Assembly: GCA_012960755.1 (NCBI GenBank)
Contig: DUAT01000036.1
Span: 1 to 64,000 of the forward strand
Length of the DNA stretch: 64,000 nucleotides
DNA from: Gammaproteobacteria bacterium
GTDB lineage: Bacteria; Pseudomonadota; Gammaproteobacteria; Pseudomonadales; Azotimanducaceae_A
Direction: 5' to 3'
Below are positions 33,253 to 42,521 of the stretch, piece after piece. The notes under the pieces were generated by a model that was not told the DNA's origin, did no database searches, and was given only the letters and a program-made list of their open reading frames with translations. Numbering within the stretch: position 1 is the stretch's first letter; each line of letters begins with the position of its first letter. Position numbers and translations under genes: made by a program.

Positions 33253-34452
33253 ATGCAAATGAAGCATAAAATTTTATATCCATTGGGGCTTTCAATCCTG
33301 GCTGGTTTTCTTTTGGGCGCAAGCGGTTGCTCAACGACAGAAATCGTCAAGGCAAATTCAACACCTGCTCGCCAGGCAAGTATTGCACTGCCCACTCACC
33401 TCTACATGGATATAGGCATTATCCCGCTGGAGACGGGCATACCCGACACCGAGGAAGAACTTAAAAAGCAGTTGATTATTCCCGACGTGCGCAGGGCCGA
33501 GTCGCAGTACATTGCTTTTCATCTCAAGGACACACTCGAACAAACCGGCAACTGGGGAGCTGTGAGGGTCACGCCCGACAGTTCAGATGCCATTGATGTG
33601 GAGGTTTCAGGAAAAATTCTCGGCTCGGATGGGGAACTTTTACGGATACATTTAAAGGCTGTGGATTCCACCGGCAAAGTCTGGCTGGAGAAAAGCTACA
33701 AAGACCAGGCGAGTAAATTCTCGTACCGTGGACCAAAAGAAGATCCCTTCCAGGATCTTTACAACGATTTTGCAAACGACCTGCTTGACCATCGTCAAAA
33801 ACTGAAAGAAGTGGATATTACCAGGATACGCCAGGTTTCAGATCTTAAGTACGCGCGGAGTCTTTCCCCCGATGCCTTTGGCCAATATATAAAAACATCC
33901 CACGACGGTACGACCGAAATTAGCCAGCTGCCTGCTGACACCGATCGCATGCTGCAACGCGTAAACAACATTAAGGAACGTGAGTACCTGTTTGTCGATA
34001 CCCTCGATGAGTACTATGGTAAGTTCTACAGGGACATGAAAGCGTCCTATGATGAGTGGCGATTTGCCACCTACGAGGAGGCTCTAAATTTGCGCCAAAT
34101 GCAAAAACAGGCCACGGCTCGCTTGCTAACAGGCGCAGCGCTTGTCGCCGGAGGAATCTATGCAGGATCTGAGAGCGGTACATGGGCTGGTGATGCCGCC
34201 GCCCTTGGTGCCGTTACAGGTGGCATCGGGTCGATAAAAAGCGGTCTCGACCGTAGACGCGAGGCAGAAATACACGCAGAATCCCTCCGTGAGTTAAGTC
34301 ATTCCCTTGGCTCGGAAATAACTCCCTACGTACTGGATATAGAAGGTCGAACCGTTGAACTGACCGGAACCGCAAACGCGCAGTACGATCAATGGCGAAC
34401 CATATTAAAGGAAATTTACACTGCAGAAATCGGGTTATCAGAAGAGCAGTAA
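33253..34452 (+). CDS. Envelope lipoprotein, second gene of the operon (paralogue of 23958)
   Basis: A 399-residue lipoprotein: signal peptide ILYPLGLSILAGFLLGASGC with lipobox ASGC, then a mature chain with RRAESQYIAFHLKDTL, DPFQDLYNDFANDLLDHRQK, LSPDAFGQYIKTSHDG and REYLFVDTLDEYYGKFYRDM, all shared with the protein at 23958. It differs in a Gly/Ala-rich segment (ATARLLTGAALVAGGIYAGS, then TGGIGSIKSG) near residues 290-325, which could be a membrane-interacting hairpin or a glycine zipper; the other paralogue lacks it. It lies 57 bases after the Ser/Pro lipoprotein and 33 before the pseudokinase. Confidence 0.87.
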   Translation: MQMKHKILYPLGLSILAGFLLGASGCSTTEIVKANSTPARQASIALPTHLYMDIGIIPLETGIPDTEEELKKQLIIPDVRRAESQYIAFHLKDTLEQTGNWGAVRVTPDSSDAIDVEVSGKILGSDGELLRIHLKAVDSTGKVWLEKSYKDQASKFSYRGPKEDPFQDLYNDFANDLLDHRQKLKEVDITRIRQVSDLKYARSLSPDAFGQYIKTSHDGTTEISQLPADTDRMLQRVNNIKEREYLFVDTLDEYYGKFYRDMKASYDEWRFATYEEALNLRQMQKQATARLLTGAALVAGGIYAGSESGTWAGDAAALGAVTGGIGSIKSGLDRRREAEIHAESLRELSHSLGSEITPYVLDIEGRTVELTGTANAQYDQWRTILKEIYTAEIGLSEEQ

Positions 34453-34485
34453 TCTTTAGTCTGACCAAAAAGTGCTAAAAAATAG

Positions 34486-36762
34486 ATGGCAGTTACACTA
34501 GGCGAAGGGCAGACGATTTCTGCTAAATATTCCTTGTTACACAGAATCGCTGAGAACGATTTCGTCGACTGCTGGCTGGCAATCGACACGGAACTCAATG
34601 AGCGGGTATTTCTGAAGGTATTCAAACAGGGCCTGACGCCAGAAGCAGCAGATTCAATTTCCCGAAGTATTGATCGGCATCGCGGGCTCCTGCATGAAAA
34701 AATAAACCGAACCTTCGGTCTCGAGCAGATCGATAACACGAGTTTTATCGTCTCCCAATACCTTCAGGCTGCACAAAGTTTCTCCCATGTCGGTGATTTC
34801 AAGGTTCAGTGGAAACAACTGACGCAGGTCGCAAATGCACTTACATTTGCCCACAGCCTCGGATTCGCCCATGGCCATTTACACCCCAACAACATTCTGG
34901 TGAATGCTGAAGAGAATGTCTCTCTTACGGATTTTGGTACAGCGCACTCGACTGCCGGTCAAACGGTAAGCTATCTCAGCCCCCAGATACGGTCGAATCA
35001 CCCTGTGGATGCATCCGATGATATATATTCGTTCGGTCAACTGCTGTTCACCAGCCTAACCGGTCAGACCTGGCGCGAGGGCCAGGAATTTGAATCTGAC
35101 TTACCGATTCCATTAGAATTTCAGCAGTTGCTGACGAGTATGTTACATCAATCACCCTATGATCGGCCTTTGGATATTGCCACGATTGTCGAGATTGTTG
35201 ATGGCTACGCCGCAGGTGCTAACAACACCATTGATGTTGTTGCCACCGGTTTCAATCGGGCAACTCCGGCGCCCGCTGAAATCAGTCCCGAGGTAACCCA
35301 CAGGTTACCCCGGGATCGCGTTACAGTATCGACAAACACAGCGGTTATCGGCCTGGGCTTGCTGGTTATTGTCGCCCTTATTGTGTTTATTTTTGCTCCC
35401 GTATCTGAACCGGTGAGCCCGATCACCAGCATCGATGTCACCAACATTTCCAAACCGCACCAGACCTCAACAACAACCGAAGCTGAACCTGAACCTGAAC
35501 CTGTTCTTGCGCCACTGGAAGTCGCACGGCTCAAAAAACTACAGCAGGAAGGTAGCGAAACCGCCACAGAACTTCTCCGGTTGCAAATCAATGTAGAAGA
35601 TGCAGGCGGACAGATCTGGGCAAGCAACGAGTACAAGCAGGCTGTCAGCCTTGGTCTTGCCGGTGATGACGCATTTCGATACGAAGACTTTCAGTTGGCG
35701 CTCGACAAGTATTCCGAAGGCATCTCTGTTCTCAATGCTGTTCTTGACAATGTAGATGCTGTTTTTAGTGAAAACCTCGAAACCGGCAACCGAGCACTCG
35801 AAGATGGCAACGCAGACAGAGCGCTTGACGCATTCACGATTCTCAGTGCTATCAGGCGGAGTGATCCGCAAGTCGCTGCAGGGCTCGAGCGTGCCGTTAA
35901 CCTGAAGGAAGTCCTGGGTCTGGTGAGGGATGGTGAAGTGATCGAGAGAAACGGCGACTTAAAGGAAGCCCTGGCTTATTTCCAGCAGGCCGTGAGAATA
36001 GATAAGTTATGGCATCCCGCGACAGAAGCCGTCACAAGGGTAAAGCGAACAATAGCTAACAATGCATTCAACGACCAGATGTCAATTGCCTATGACGCCC
36101 TGGGTGATAAAGACTATGAACAGGCCCGTCTGGCTTTTGACAGAGCCCAGAGGATACTTCCCAATTCAAGTGCACCTGAAGGCGGGCTGCAGGAGATCGT
36201 TATTTCCGAAACCCAGGATAAAATCACGGTACACAAAAACCTGGCAGTACAAAATATCCAGGGCGAAGCCTGGCAGGAAGCGATTTCCCAATACGAGGAC
36301 ATCCTTTCACTCTCACCTGGCACAATCTACGCGGTCGAGGCACTGAAACTTGCCCGCAGCCGTGCGGCGCTGGAGCAGGAGCTTCAACGTTACATCGAAA
36401 AACCTGGATTGATGATTACAGACGACGAGCTCGACCGGGCAACGGCTGGTTTGCTCAAAGCGGCCCGCATCAAAGACTCAGGGCCAAAATTACAGCGCCA
36501 GTTAAACCGACTTTCACATCTCATCTCACTTGCGCGCATACCCATTGATATTGAACTGAAGTCAGACAACAAGACGGATGTCACCGTCTTTAAGATCGGC
36601 AGCTTCGGCAAATTTGATTCCAAACACCTGGAACTCTATCCGGGCACTTATACCATCGTGGGTAAAAGACGCAAGTACCGGGACATTCACCAGGAGATTA
36701 CCTTGCTGGGCGGACAACCAGCACCAGCAATTCTCATCAGCTGCGTGGAAAAAGTGAACTGA
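34486..36762 (+). CDS. Transmembrane pseudokinase with periplasmic TPRs
   Basis: A 758-residue protein. Residues ~5-255 have the fold of a Ser/Thr protein kinase: YSLLHRIAEN at the P-loop (no GxGxxG), Lys44 in VFLKVF, the catalytic loop HGHLHPNN at 129-136 where HRDLKPEN is usual (Asp replaced by His131), and DFG at 149-151. I therefore expect no phosphotransfer. A membrane helix follows at ~284-306 (AVIGLGLLVIVALIVFIFAP), then a Pro/Glu linker and TPR-like helical repeats to ~690, and a short beta-rich end. The kinase fold should be cytoplasmic and the TPRs periplasmic. The stop overlaps the next start (TGATG). Confidence 0.88.
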   Translation: MAVTLGEGQTISAKYSLLHRIAENDFVDCWLAIDTELNERVFLKVFKQGLTPEAADSISRSIDRHRGLLHEKINRTFGLEQIDNTSFIVSQYLQAAQSFSHVGDFKVQWKQLTQVANALTFAHSLGFAHGHLHPNNILVNAEENVSLTDFGTAHSTAGQTVSYLSPQIRSNHPVDASDDIYSFGQLLFTSLTGQTWREGQEFESDLPIPLEFQQLLTSMLHQSPYDRPLDIATIVEIVDGYAAGANNTIDVVATGFNRATPAPAEISPEVTHRLPRDRVTVSTNTAVIGLGLLVIVALIVFIFAPVSEPVSPITSIDVTNISKPHQTSTTTEAEPEPEPVLAPLEVARLKKLQQEGSETATELLRLQINVEDAGGQIWASNEYKQAVSLGLAGDDAFRYEDFQLALDKYSEGISVLNAVLDNVDAVFSENLETGNRALEDGNADRALDAFTILSAIRRSDPQVAAGLERAVNLKEVLGLVRDGEVIERNGDLKEALAYFQQAVRIDKLWHPATEAVTRVKRTIANNAFNDQMSIAYDALGDKDYEQARLAFDRAQRILPNSSAPEGGLQEIVISETQDKITVHKNLAVQNIQGEAWQEAISQYEDILSLSPGTIYAVEALKLARSRAALEQELQRYIEKPGLMITDDELDRATAGLLKAARIKDSGPKLQRQLNRLSHLISLARIPIDIELKSDNKTDVTVFKIGSFGKFDSKHLELYPGTYTIVGKRRKYRDIHQEITLLGGQPAPAILISCVEKVN

Positions 36763-38807
36763 TGGAAGACGAACATTCCATCATTGAAGCGACCCCGTTC
36801 CAGAGATCGCAGGGAGACGAGTCGCAGCATGGATTTCGGATTAAACCCGTCCCTACCGCGATTGGCATCGTCTTTGTCATTCTGGCGATTGCCGCCGGAT
36901 TTATGTTCACTGCCCGGGCAGTGAGGGTCACAATATCGCCGCTACCGGATAGTTTCAGGTTTACCAGCGGATTCAGCTATCAGTTAGGTGAACGTTACCT
37001 GATGTTGCCCGGCAGTTACGATCTAACGGCAGCAAAGTCCGGCTACCATGTCCTCTCAACGTCCATTGACGTCAACGATGACGCTGATCAGGACTTCAGC
37101 TTAGAACTGGAGAAGCTTCCCGGCATTCTCGTGGTCACAACCAGCCCCGATGCCGTGGTGAACGTTATTATCGACCAGCAACCCAGAGGACCAAGCCCCC
37201 TGACGCTGGATGAAATCCCTGCCGGGCTGCATGATGTCAGCATTCGATCAGAACGCTACCTCGATTACGATACTGAAATATTGATCACAGGGATGCGTCA
37301 GCCACAGTCAATCGAAATCCCAATTTCCCCTGCCTGGGCCAATATTTCCATCAGCAGCCATCCAGAGGATGCGAGTATCCTGGTGGACGATGAAGCCCTC
37401 GCCACGACGCCGGGTATCGTTGAGGCGCTGCAGGGTGAAAGAACAATCCAGATTCGGAAAAAGGGCTATAAAACCTGGCAGACCACTGTCGACATCGTTG
37501 CCGGTGTCGACCAGACAATCGACAAGGTTGTGCTCGAAAAGTCTGATGGCAAGGTTTCTATTCTTTCGACTCCAGAAGGCGCTAACGTAAGGCTCAATGG
37601 TCGCTATCGCGGACAAACTCCACTCGAACTAACCATTGCTCCGGGTGTGTCTTACCAGGTGACACTGTCGAAAGCAGGCTACGAACCGCTGCAGCGAAAG
37701 ATTCTTGTTCAACCTGAAGAAGCACTTAGCCTTAGCAACACGCTGTTGCCGGTACTGGGTGTTGTCAGGCTGATGGTAGATCCCGACGGGGCTGAGCTCT
37801 ATATTGATGACAAACCTATGGGTAATCCATCCCAACGGTTTTCACTTACTGCCAGTCAGCACCAGATTAGAATTGTAAAAGAAGGTTACGCAGAATATAC
37901 AACAAAAGTGACACCGCAACCGGGATCGACCCAGCAACTGGTTATCCAATTGCAAACTGAAGAAGAGGCCCGGATCGCGTCAATTCCAACATCTTTTGAA
38001 AACGGCGTGGGGCAGACACTCCAGCTCATCATTCCTGCTGAATTCACGATGGGTGCCAGCAGGCGTGAGCCGGGTCGGAGGTCCAACGAGGTTCAAAAAA
38101 CCGTTCAGCTGACCCGCGCTTACTATATGTCCGTCAACGAGGTGAGCAATTTACAATTTAAGAAATTTGATCCGACACATGATTCAGGTGTTCTTGGACG
38201 TGCACTCTTGAGTGACGATGACCGACCCGTGGTCAATCTTTCCTGGCGCCTGGCTGTCGAATTCTGCAACTGGCTAAGTCAACGTGACAGTCTACCGCTG
38301 GCCTACGAGGAAGTTCATGGGCTCTGGCAAGCCGTCAAACCCCTCAATACAGGCTATCGCCTGCCTACAGAAGCTGAATGGGTCTGGGCGGCACGTTATG
38401 CCAACGGGCCGGACCCTACCCGGTTTCCCTGGGGCAACAACATGCCACCCACTGATATCGATGCGAATTATGCGGATGAATCCGCCGCCAACATGGTGCC
38501 TTACACTATTAGTGGTTACCATGATGCCTATCGCGGTCCATCACCTATCGGCAACTACCCTGCCAATGAACTTGGCATTCATGACCTGGCAGGAAATGTT
38601 TCAGAATGGATGCATGACTACTATTCGGTCGAGACCCCGCGAGAAAAGCAGATTGACCCTGTCGGCCCAGAAAAGGGGGATTATCATGTTATACGTGGTT
38701 CCAGTTACAAACATGGTCGATTCAGCGAACTCAGATGGACCTACAGGGATTATGGTACTGAGCCAAGAGCAGATGTGGGTTTTCGCATTGCCCGCTTTCT
38801 GGAATAA
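36762..38807 (+). CDS. Membrane-anchored PEGA/SUMF1-domain protein
   Basis: A 681-residue protein with one N-terminal membrane helix (AIGIVFVILAIAAGFMFTAR, ~29-51) and a periplasmic part. Residues ~55-400 hold several PEGA-type beta modules (LVVTTSPDAVVNVIIDQQPR, ISISSHPEDASILVDDEALA, VSILSTPEGANVRLNGRYRG, RLMVDPDGAELYIDDKPMG). Residues ~415-680 are a SUMF1/FGE-type domain with MGASRREPGRRSNEVQKTVQ, LPTEAEWVWAARY, HDLAGNVSEWMHDYY and GFRIARF. The active-site Cys pair of formylglycine-generating enzymes is not seen: the segment reads RGSSYKHGRFSELRWTYRD with no Cys. A binding rather than oxidising role is likely. It overlaps the pseudokinase gene by one base. Confidence 0.9.
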   Translation: MEDEHSIIEATPFQRSQGDESQHGFRIKPVPTAIGIVFVILAIAAGFMFTARAVRVTISPLPDSFRFTSGFSYQLGERYLMLPGSYDLTAAKSGYHVLSTSIDVNDDADQDFSLELEKLPGILVVTTSPDAVVNVIIDQQPRGPSPLTLDEIPAGLHDVSIRSERYLDYDTEILITGMRQPQSIEIPISPAWANISISSHPEDASILVDDEALATTPGIVEALQGERTIQIRKKGYKTWQTTVDIVAGVDQTIDKVVLEKSDGKVSILSTPEGANVRLNGRYRGQTPLELTIAPGVSYQVTLSKAGYEPLQRKILVQPEEALSLSNTLLPVLGVVRLMVDPDGAELYIDDKPMGNPSQRFSLTASQHQIRIVKEGYAEYTTKVTPQPGSTQQLVIQLQTEEEARIASIPTSFENGVGQTLQLIIPAEFTMGASRREPGRRSNEVQKTVQLTRAYYMSVNEVSNLQFKKFDPTHDSGVLGRALLSDDDRPVVNLSWRLAVEFCNWLSQRDSLPLAYEEVHGLWQAVKPLNTGYRLPTEAEWVWAARYANGPDPTRFPWGNNMPPTDIDANYADESAANMVPYTISGYHDAYRGPSPIGNYPANELGIHDLAGNVSEWMHDYYSVETPREKQIDPVGPEKGDYHVIRGSSYKHGRFSELRWTYRDYGTEPRADVGFRIARFLE

Positions 38808-38848
38808 ATCAGATTAAACTATACTGTTAACGCTAACGAGCTGAACAC

Positions 38849-39214
38849 ATGAAAACCATCATCCCCCTTGTATTTTTTTTACTGGCGGTAAGTTCCGGGG
38901 CCCAAGAACAGACGCGGGTAAAAAAGGATCCGGCCTCCGAAGAAATCGCAAACGGCGCGCCAGTGCCGGAGCGCAAAGAGCCCGAAGACGACAAATTAGC
39001 GGCTGAAGAGGATACGGTAGAAAACACTTCTAACGCAGCCGAGCCAGAGGCAGCCAAACCGGTTACTCCGGATACCGGGGACAAGGTTGCAGAAACTGAC
39101 CTACTACCCCCAGGGTCCCTTAAAAACAGGAATCTAAGTGAAGCCATCGAACAGTTTATACCCACAGAAACCATTAGCGCCGACAACGCAGTGCCATTTC
39201 CTGTCGACATCTAA
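38849..39214 (+). CDS. Small acidic secreted protein
   Basis: A 121-residue exported protein with signal peptide MKTIIPLVFFLLAVSSGAQE. The mature chain is low-complexity, rich in Glu, Ala, Pro and Lys, with no domain that I recognise; the end DLLPPGSLKNRNLSEAIEQF is the only part with a likely helix. It may be a linker or a flexible partner in the periplasm. It lies 41 bases after the SUMF1 gene and nine bases before the channel gene, which supports translation as part of the operon. Confidence 0.75.
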   Translation: MKTIIPLVFFLLAVSSGAQEQTRVKKDPASEEIANGAPVPERKEPEDDKLAAEEDTVENTSNAAEPEAAKPVTPDTGDKVAETDLLPPGSLKNRNLSEAIEQFIPTETISADNAVPFPVDI

Positions 39215-39223
39215 GGGGTCAAA

Positions 39224-40018
39224 ATGAAAAGACAGTTACCCGTCGAGTTTATTTTTCAGCTTTTCTCGCTGATTATCGCCATCATCGTTGTCCATGGCGT
39301 TTATGTCTCTATTATTCGTCCCAACGCAGCCGCCATACTGGAAGTACAAGCCATCCAGATGAATGCCAACCCTGATTATGTCCCGGAGCGTTCGACGTAC
39401 GTTATCGTTCGTGACTTTGAACAGGAGTCATGCTTTATCCTGATGATCTGGGCGATGTCACTCATGGGATACAAAGCCATGCTCTCAACCAGGGAACGGC
39501 AGACTCTGCAACTCGACCTGATACCCCTTGCACAGGGCACAAGTATCCTGCCTGAGGACGCCAGGGAATTTTCAAGACCTGTGCAGGCTTTGACATCCGA
39601 ACAACAAAGTTTCCTCTTACCCCGTGCCCTTCTGACTGCTTTGCACAGATTCCGCTCAACCAGAAACATCCAGGATGTATCCAACGCTGTTGGTGCAATC
39701 TGTGAATCAGAATCCGAGAGACTGGACTCAGAACTATCAATGATCAGATATATCGCCTGGGCGATTCCCTCCATAGGATTCCTGGGTACGGTACGGGGTA
39801 TCGGCCAGGCACTGGGGCAGGCCCACAAGGCGGTGCAGGGCGATATTGCCGGAGTCACTCAGGCCCTGGGCGTTGCGTTCAACTCAACATTTGTCGCCCT
39901 GCTGATCAGTATTGTAGTGATGTTCTTGTTACACCAATTGCAACTGACACAAGAGAGACTGGTATTGGATACCGAAGATTACTGCGATAATCGCCTGGTC
40001 CGGCACCTGCAATCCTGA
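39224..40018 (+). CDS. MotA/TolQ/ExbB-type proton-channel protein
   Basis: A 264-residue inner-membrane protein with four predicted helices: ~8-30, ~69-87, ~174-198 and ~216-242, the topology of MotA (N-terminal hairpin, cytoplasmic loop of ~85 residues, C-terminal hairpin). The last two helices match the MotA/TolQ/ExbB family: YIAWAIPSIGFLGTVRGIGQ, then VTQALGVAFNSTFVALLISI, with the conserved Pro-x-x-Gly-x-x-Gly-Thr turn and Ser/Thr residues (NST) where the family lines the ion path. Such proteins form proton- or sodium-driven rotary stators with an Asp-bearing partner; the two vWA proteins downstream fill that place. No mot, tol or ton gene is nearby. Confidence 0.85.
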   Translation: MKRQLPVEFIFQLFSLIIAIIVVHGVYVSIIRPNAAAILEVQAIQMNANPDYVPERSTYVIVRDFEQESCFILMIWAMSLMGYKAMLSTRERQTLQLDLIPLAQGTSILPEDAREFSRPVQALTSEQQSFLLPRALLTALHRFRSTRNIQDVSNAVGAICESESERLDSELSMIRYIAWAIPSIGFLGTVRGIGQALGQAHKAVQGDIAGVTQALGVAFNSTFVALLISIVVMFLLHQLQLTQERLVLDTEDYCDNRLVRHLQS

Positions 40019-40068
40019 CGACTCGTCAGGCAAAGACCAAAACCTAATCCTTCTAGAGGAGCAGATCG

Positions 40069-41403
40069 TTGTCAACAGGATTCATCGAACTAAACGATGC
40101 AAGCATCAACCAGGCTATTGACGGCAGGTTAATAGATACCAGCCCCGGCTATGCCGTCCTTGACGGAGAAAAAATGCTGCTCGGTCAGGCGGGCCAGCAA
40201 AACGCCAGACTCTTACCCCGCTGGACCAACAATCGATTCTGGAATCAGTTAAACAGTGATCCCATTGCAAACAGCACCAGATCGATTCGCCATCATGCAG
40301 ACCTGGCATTTGGCCACCTGGAGGAAATTTGGGCCAGGATGATAAGTCATTTGGATCAGAACGAGAATCAATCTATTGACCATGTGGTGCTCGCTGTACC
40401 CGGGTTTTATGACCGGCAGCAATTGGGACTGCTACTGGGCATGGCGAAGGAGTCACAAATCCCCGTGAGCAGCCTGGTTGATCTTGGCCTCATCTCCGTC
40501 GCCAAACAGTCGAATTTACCCACGACCCTGTATCTCGACATCTCATTACATCGAATCAGTCTTACACACCTGACATCAAACGGCCTGCTGCGGGCAGTAA
40601 AAACACTCATCATTAGTGACAGCGGCCTGCATACCTTGTGGGACCGATGGGCAAACATTGTAGCCAAGCAATTTATCCAGACTTCACGTTACGACCCCAT
40701 GCATCAGGCCGACAGTGAGCAGAGACTATTCGACCTGCTACCTTCCTGGATCCGCAAAGGTGACAAGTCGGGGCCCTTTGAAATCGATTTACACGGTGTA
40801 AAACATTCAACCCAGGTTTCCAACGAACAGCTTCTCACCGCTTGTTCTACGTTTTATCCCGATATAGTCAAAGCGATCAGAACCACGATGCTGTCCAACG
40901 ACGGCGCTACCTTATTTCTGTCACACCGCTTTCTTGGGTTTCCAGGCCTGGTTCGTTCGTTACAACTAATACCAAACCTTGAAGTTGAACAACTCAACGA
41001 GACCGCAGCAATTGATGCTGCCTATGCTAACTGGGATAAACTGGTGTCATCGAACGGATCGGTCTCCCACGTCACTACTTTGCCAGTTAGCGGTAAGAAA
41101 ACTATTGCGAGATTCGTTCACCAGTCGCCAACGCACCTGCTGCTGGGTAACAGAGCCTATGCGATCAAGGGCTCGTTGCGAATAGAGTCATTTAACAATA
41201 GCGATTCCGAAACCGGTGACCTAAAGGAAAGTGCAGAAAACGCAAGGTGTACGCTGTACAAACGTGGCAAGGATATTTTCCTTGAGGCTCACAGCGCTGA
41301 GGTGCAGATTAATGGCACTTCGGTAACCGGTCAAACATCACTCAGCCCCGGAGACAGAATCACTATCGAAAACCAGAGCGCTGTACTGATTACGGCAAAC
41401 TGA
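40069..41403 (+). CDS. Actin-like fold protein with FHA-like C-terminus
   Basis: A 444-residue cytoplasmic protein. The start is TTG 40069 with AGAGGA eight bases upstream. The N-terminal ~330 residues look like an actin/Hsp70/FtsA-type ATPase fold in outline: SPGYAVLDGEKMLLGQAGQQ opening strand pair, IDHVVLAVPGFYDRQQLGLL (the 'VP..F...QR' region of Hsp70-like proteins), TLYLDISLHRISLTHLTSNG with a second phosphate-loop-like strand, and FLSHRFLGFPGLVRSLQ. The first phosphate loop DxGTxxS is not visible, so ATP binding is uncertain. The end (INGTSVTGQTSLSPGDRITI) resembles an FHA fold without the Arg-Ser-His residues. It lies between the channel and the vWA genes. Confidence 0.75.
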   Translation: MSTGFIELNDASINQAIDGRLIDTSPGYAVLDGEKMLLGQAGQQNARLLPRWTNNRFWNQLNSDPIANSTRSIRHHADLAFGHLEEIWARMISHLDQNENQSIDHVVLAVPGFYDRQQLGLLLGMAKESQIPVSSLVDLGLISVAKQSNLPTTLYLDISLHRISLTHLTSNGLLRAVKTLIISDSGLHTLWDRWANIVAKQFIQTSRYDPMHQADSEQRLFDLLPSWIRKGDKSGPFEIDLHGVKHSTQVSNEQLLTACSTFYPDIVKAIRTTMLSNDGATLFLSHRFLGFPGLVRSLQLIPNLEVEQLNETAAIDAAYANWDKLVSSNGSVSHVTTLPVSGKKTIARFVHQSPTHLLLGNRAYAIKGSLRIESFNNSDSETGDLKESAENARCTLYKRGKDIFLEAHSAEVQINGTSVTGQTSLSPGDRITIENQSAVLITAN

Positions 41404-41426
41404 TTTGCAGGAGTGTACTAATTTAA

Positions 41427-42521
41427 ATGGCCAAACGACGACAATTTGATGTCTTTAGTCTTTCCTTTCTGGATGTCATGTCCTGTGGGTTTGGCGCTGT
41501 CATTCTTATTTTCATCGTCATCCAGCACAGTACTGAAACGACTGCACAGGAAATCAACATTGATTTGATGGCGGAGATCAAGAAACTGGAGATCGAAGTA
41601 GAAGAAGGGACTGACAACCTTGTTGAACTAAAAACCACGATCAAGGAAACGGATGATGAAATCGTCACTACAGAAGGGCTCATTCTACTGATCATCAAGC
41701 AAATTAGAGAACTCCAGTCCACCATTGATGTTTCAAAGGATTCCGGGGCGAGCCAGTCAAAGATCATTGAAGCCCTCAAACTGGAGTTAAAGAAGCTGGA
41801 AGAGGCGACCGCCAACCTCGAGGGTTCTGTTGCTGCCGATGAGCAGAGCGGCACAAGTACCCGGTCATTTGTCGGTGAAGGTGACCGGCAATATCTGACG
41901 GGTTTGCATCTGGGGGGCGATCATATTCTGATATTGATCGATTCATCTGCAAGCATGTTGGCCGGTACGATCGTTAACATTATCCGCCGCCGTAACATGG
42001 ATGATGACACCCAACGAGCCTCTGCAAAGTGGCTCAGGGCTGTTCGCACGATCGAGTGGATCATTGCCAATGTTCCCAGGGATGCCAATATCCAGCTTGT
42101 TGCATTTAGTACGGAAGCAGTTTCTCTTGTGCCCGACGGCGACTTGAACTGGGTTGAAGCAGTGGACCGGGAAGATATCGACTATGCCCTGGAACAACTG
42201 CACAAACTGGTCCCTAAGGGTGGTACTTCATTACATCACCCCTTTAGCCTGGCAAGACAAATGAATCCGGCACCGGACAGTATCTTCCTCATTGTCGATG
42301 GCCTGCCGACCATGGAATTCGAACCGCCGAAGAAGTCACTGGTAGAAAGCAAACAAAGAGTCAGGTTCTTCGGCAATGCCCTTAACGAGCTCCCGAATGG
42401 AACCCCGGTCAACGTGATTTTATTTCCGATGGAAGGTGATCCATTCGCTGCACCCAGTTTCTGGCGACTCGCCCAGATAACCGGCGGATCTTTCTTAAGT
42501 CCATCAAAGGACTGGCCCTGA
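41427..42521 (+). CDS. vWA protein with MotB/ExbD-like N-terminal helix (copy 1)
   Basis: A 364-residue protein. The N-terminus holds a single membrane helix preceded by a conserved acidic residue: FSLSFLDVMSCGFGAVILIF (Asp16), much like the TM of MotB/ExbD where an Asp carries the proton. A coiled coil covers ~40-130. Residues ~165-340 are a von Willebrand factor A domain with the MIDAS motif DSSAS (Asp172, Ser174, Ser176), KGGTSLHHPF and the FLIVDGLPTM strand. The usual OmpA-like or TonB-type periplasmic domain is absent. The stop overlaps the next ATG (TGATG), so it is coupled to a paralogue. Confidence 0.85.
   Translation: MAKRRQFDVFSLSFLDVMSCGFGAVILIFIVIQHSTETTAQEINIDLMAEIKKLEIEVEEGTDNLVELKTTIKETDDEIVTTEGLILLIIKQIRELQSTIDVSKDSGASQSKIIEALKLELKKLEEATANLEGSVAADEQSGTSTRSFVGEGDRQYLTGLHLGGDHILILIDSSASMLAGTIVNIIRRRNMDDDTQRASAKWLRAVRTIEWIIANVPRDANIQLVAFSTEAVSLVPDGDLNWVEAVDREDIDYALEQLHKLVPKGGTSLHHPFSLARQMNPAPDSIFLIVDGLPTMEFEPPKKSLVESKQRVRFFGNALNELPNGTPVNVILFPMEGDPFAAPSFWRLAQITGGSFLSPSKDWP

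Noticed and set aside
36762..38807. Formylglycine-generating enzyme with a sulfatase partner.
   Set aside because: No catalytic Cys at the usual place and no sulfatase gene nearby.
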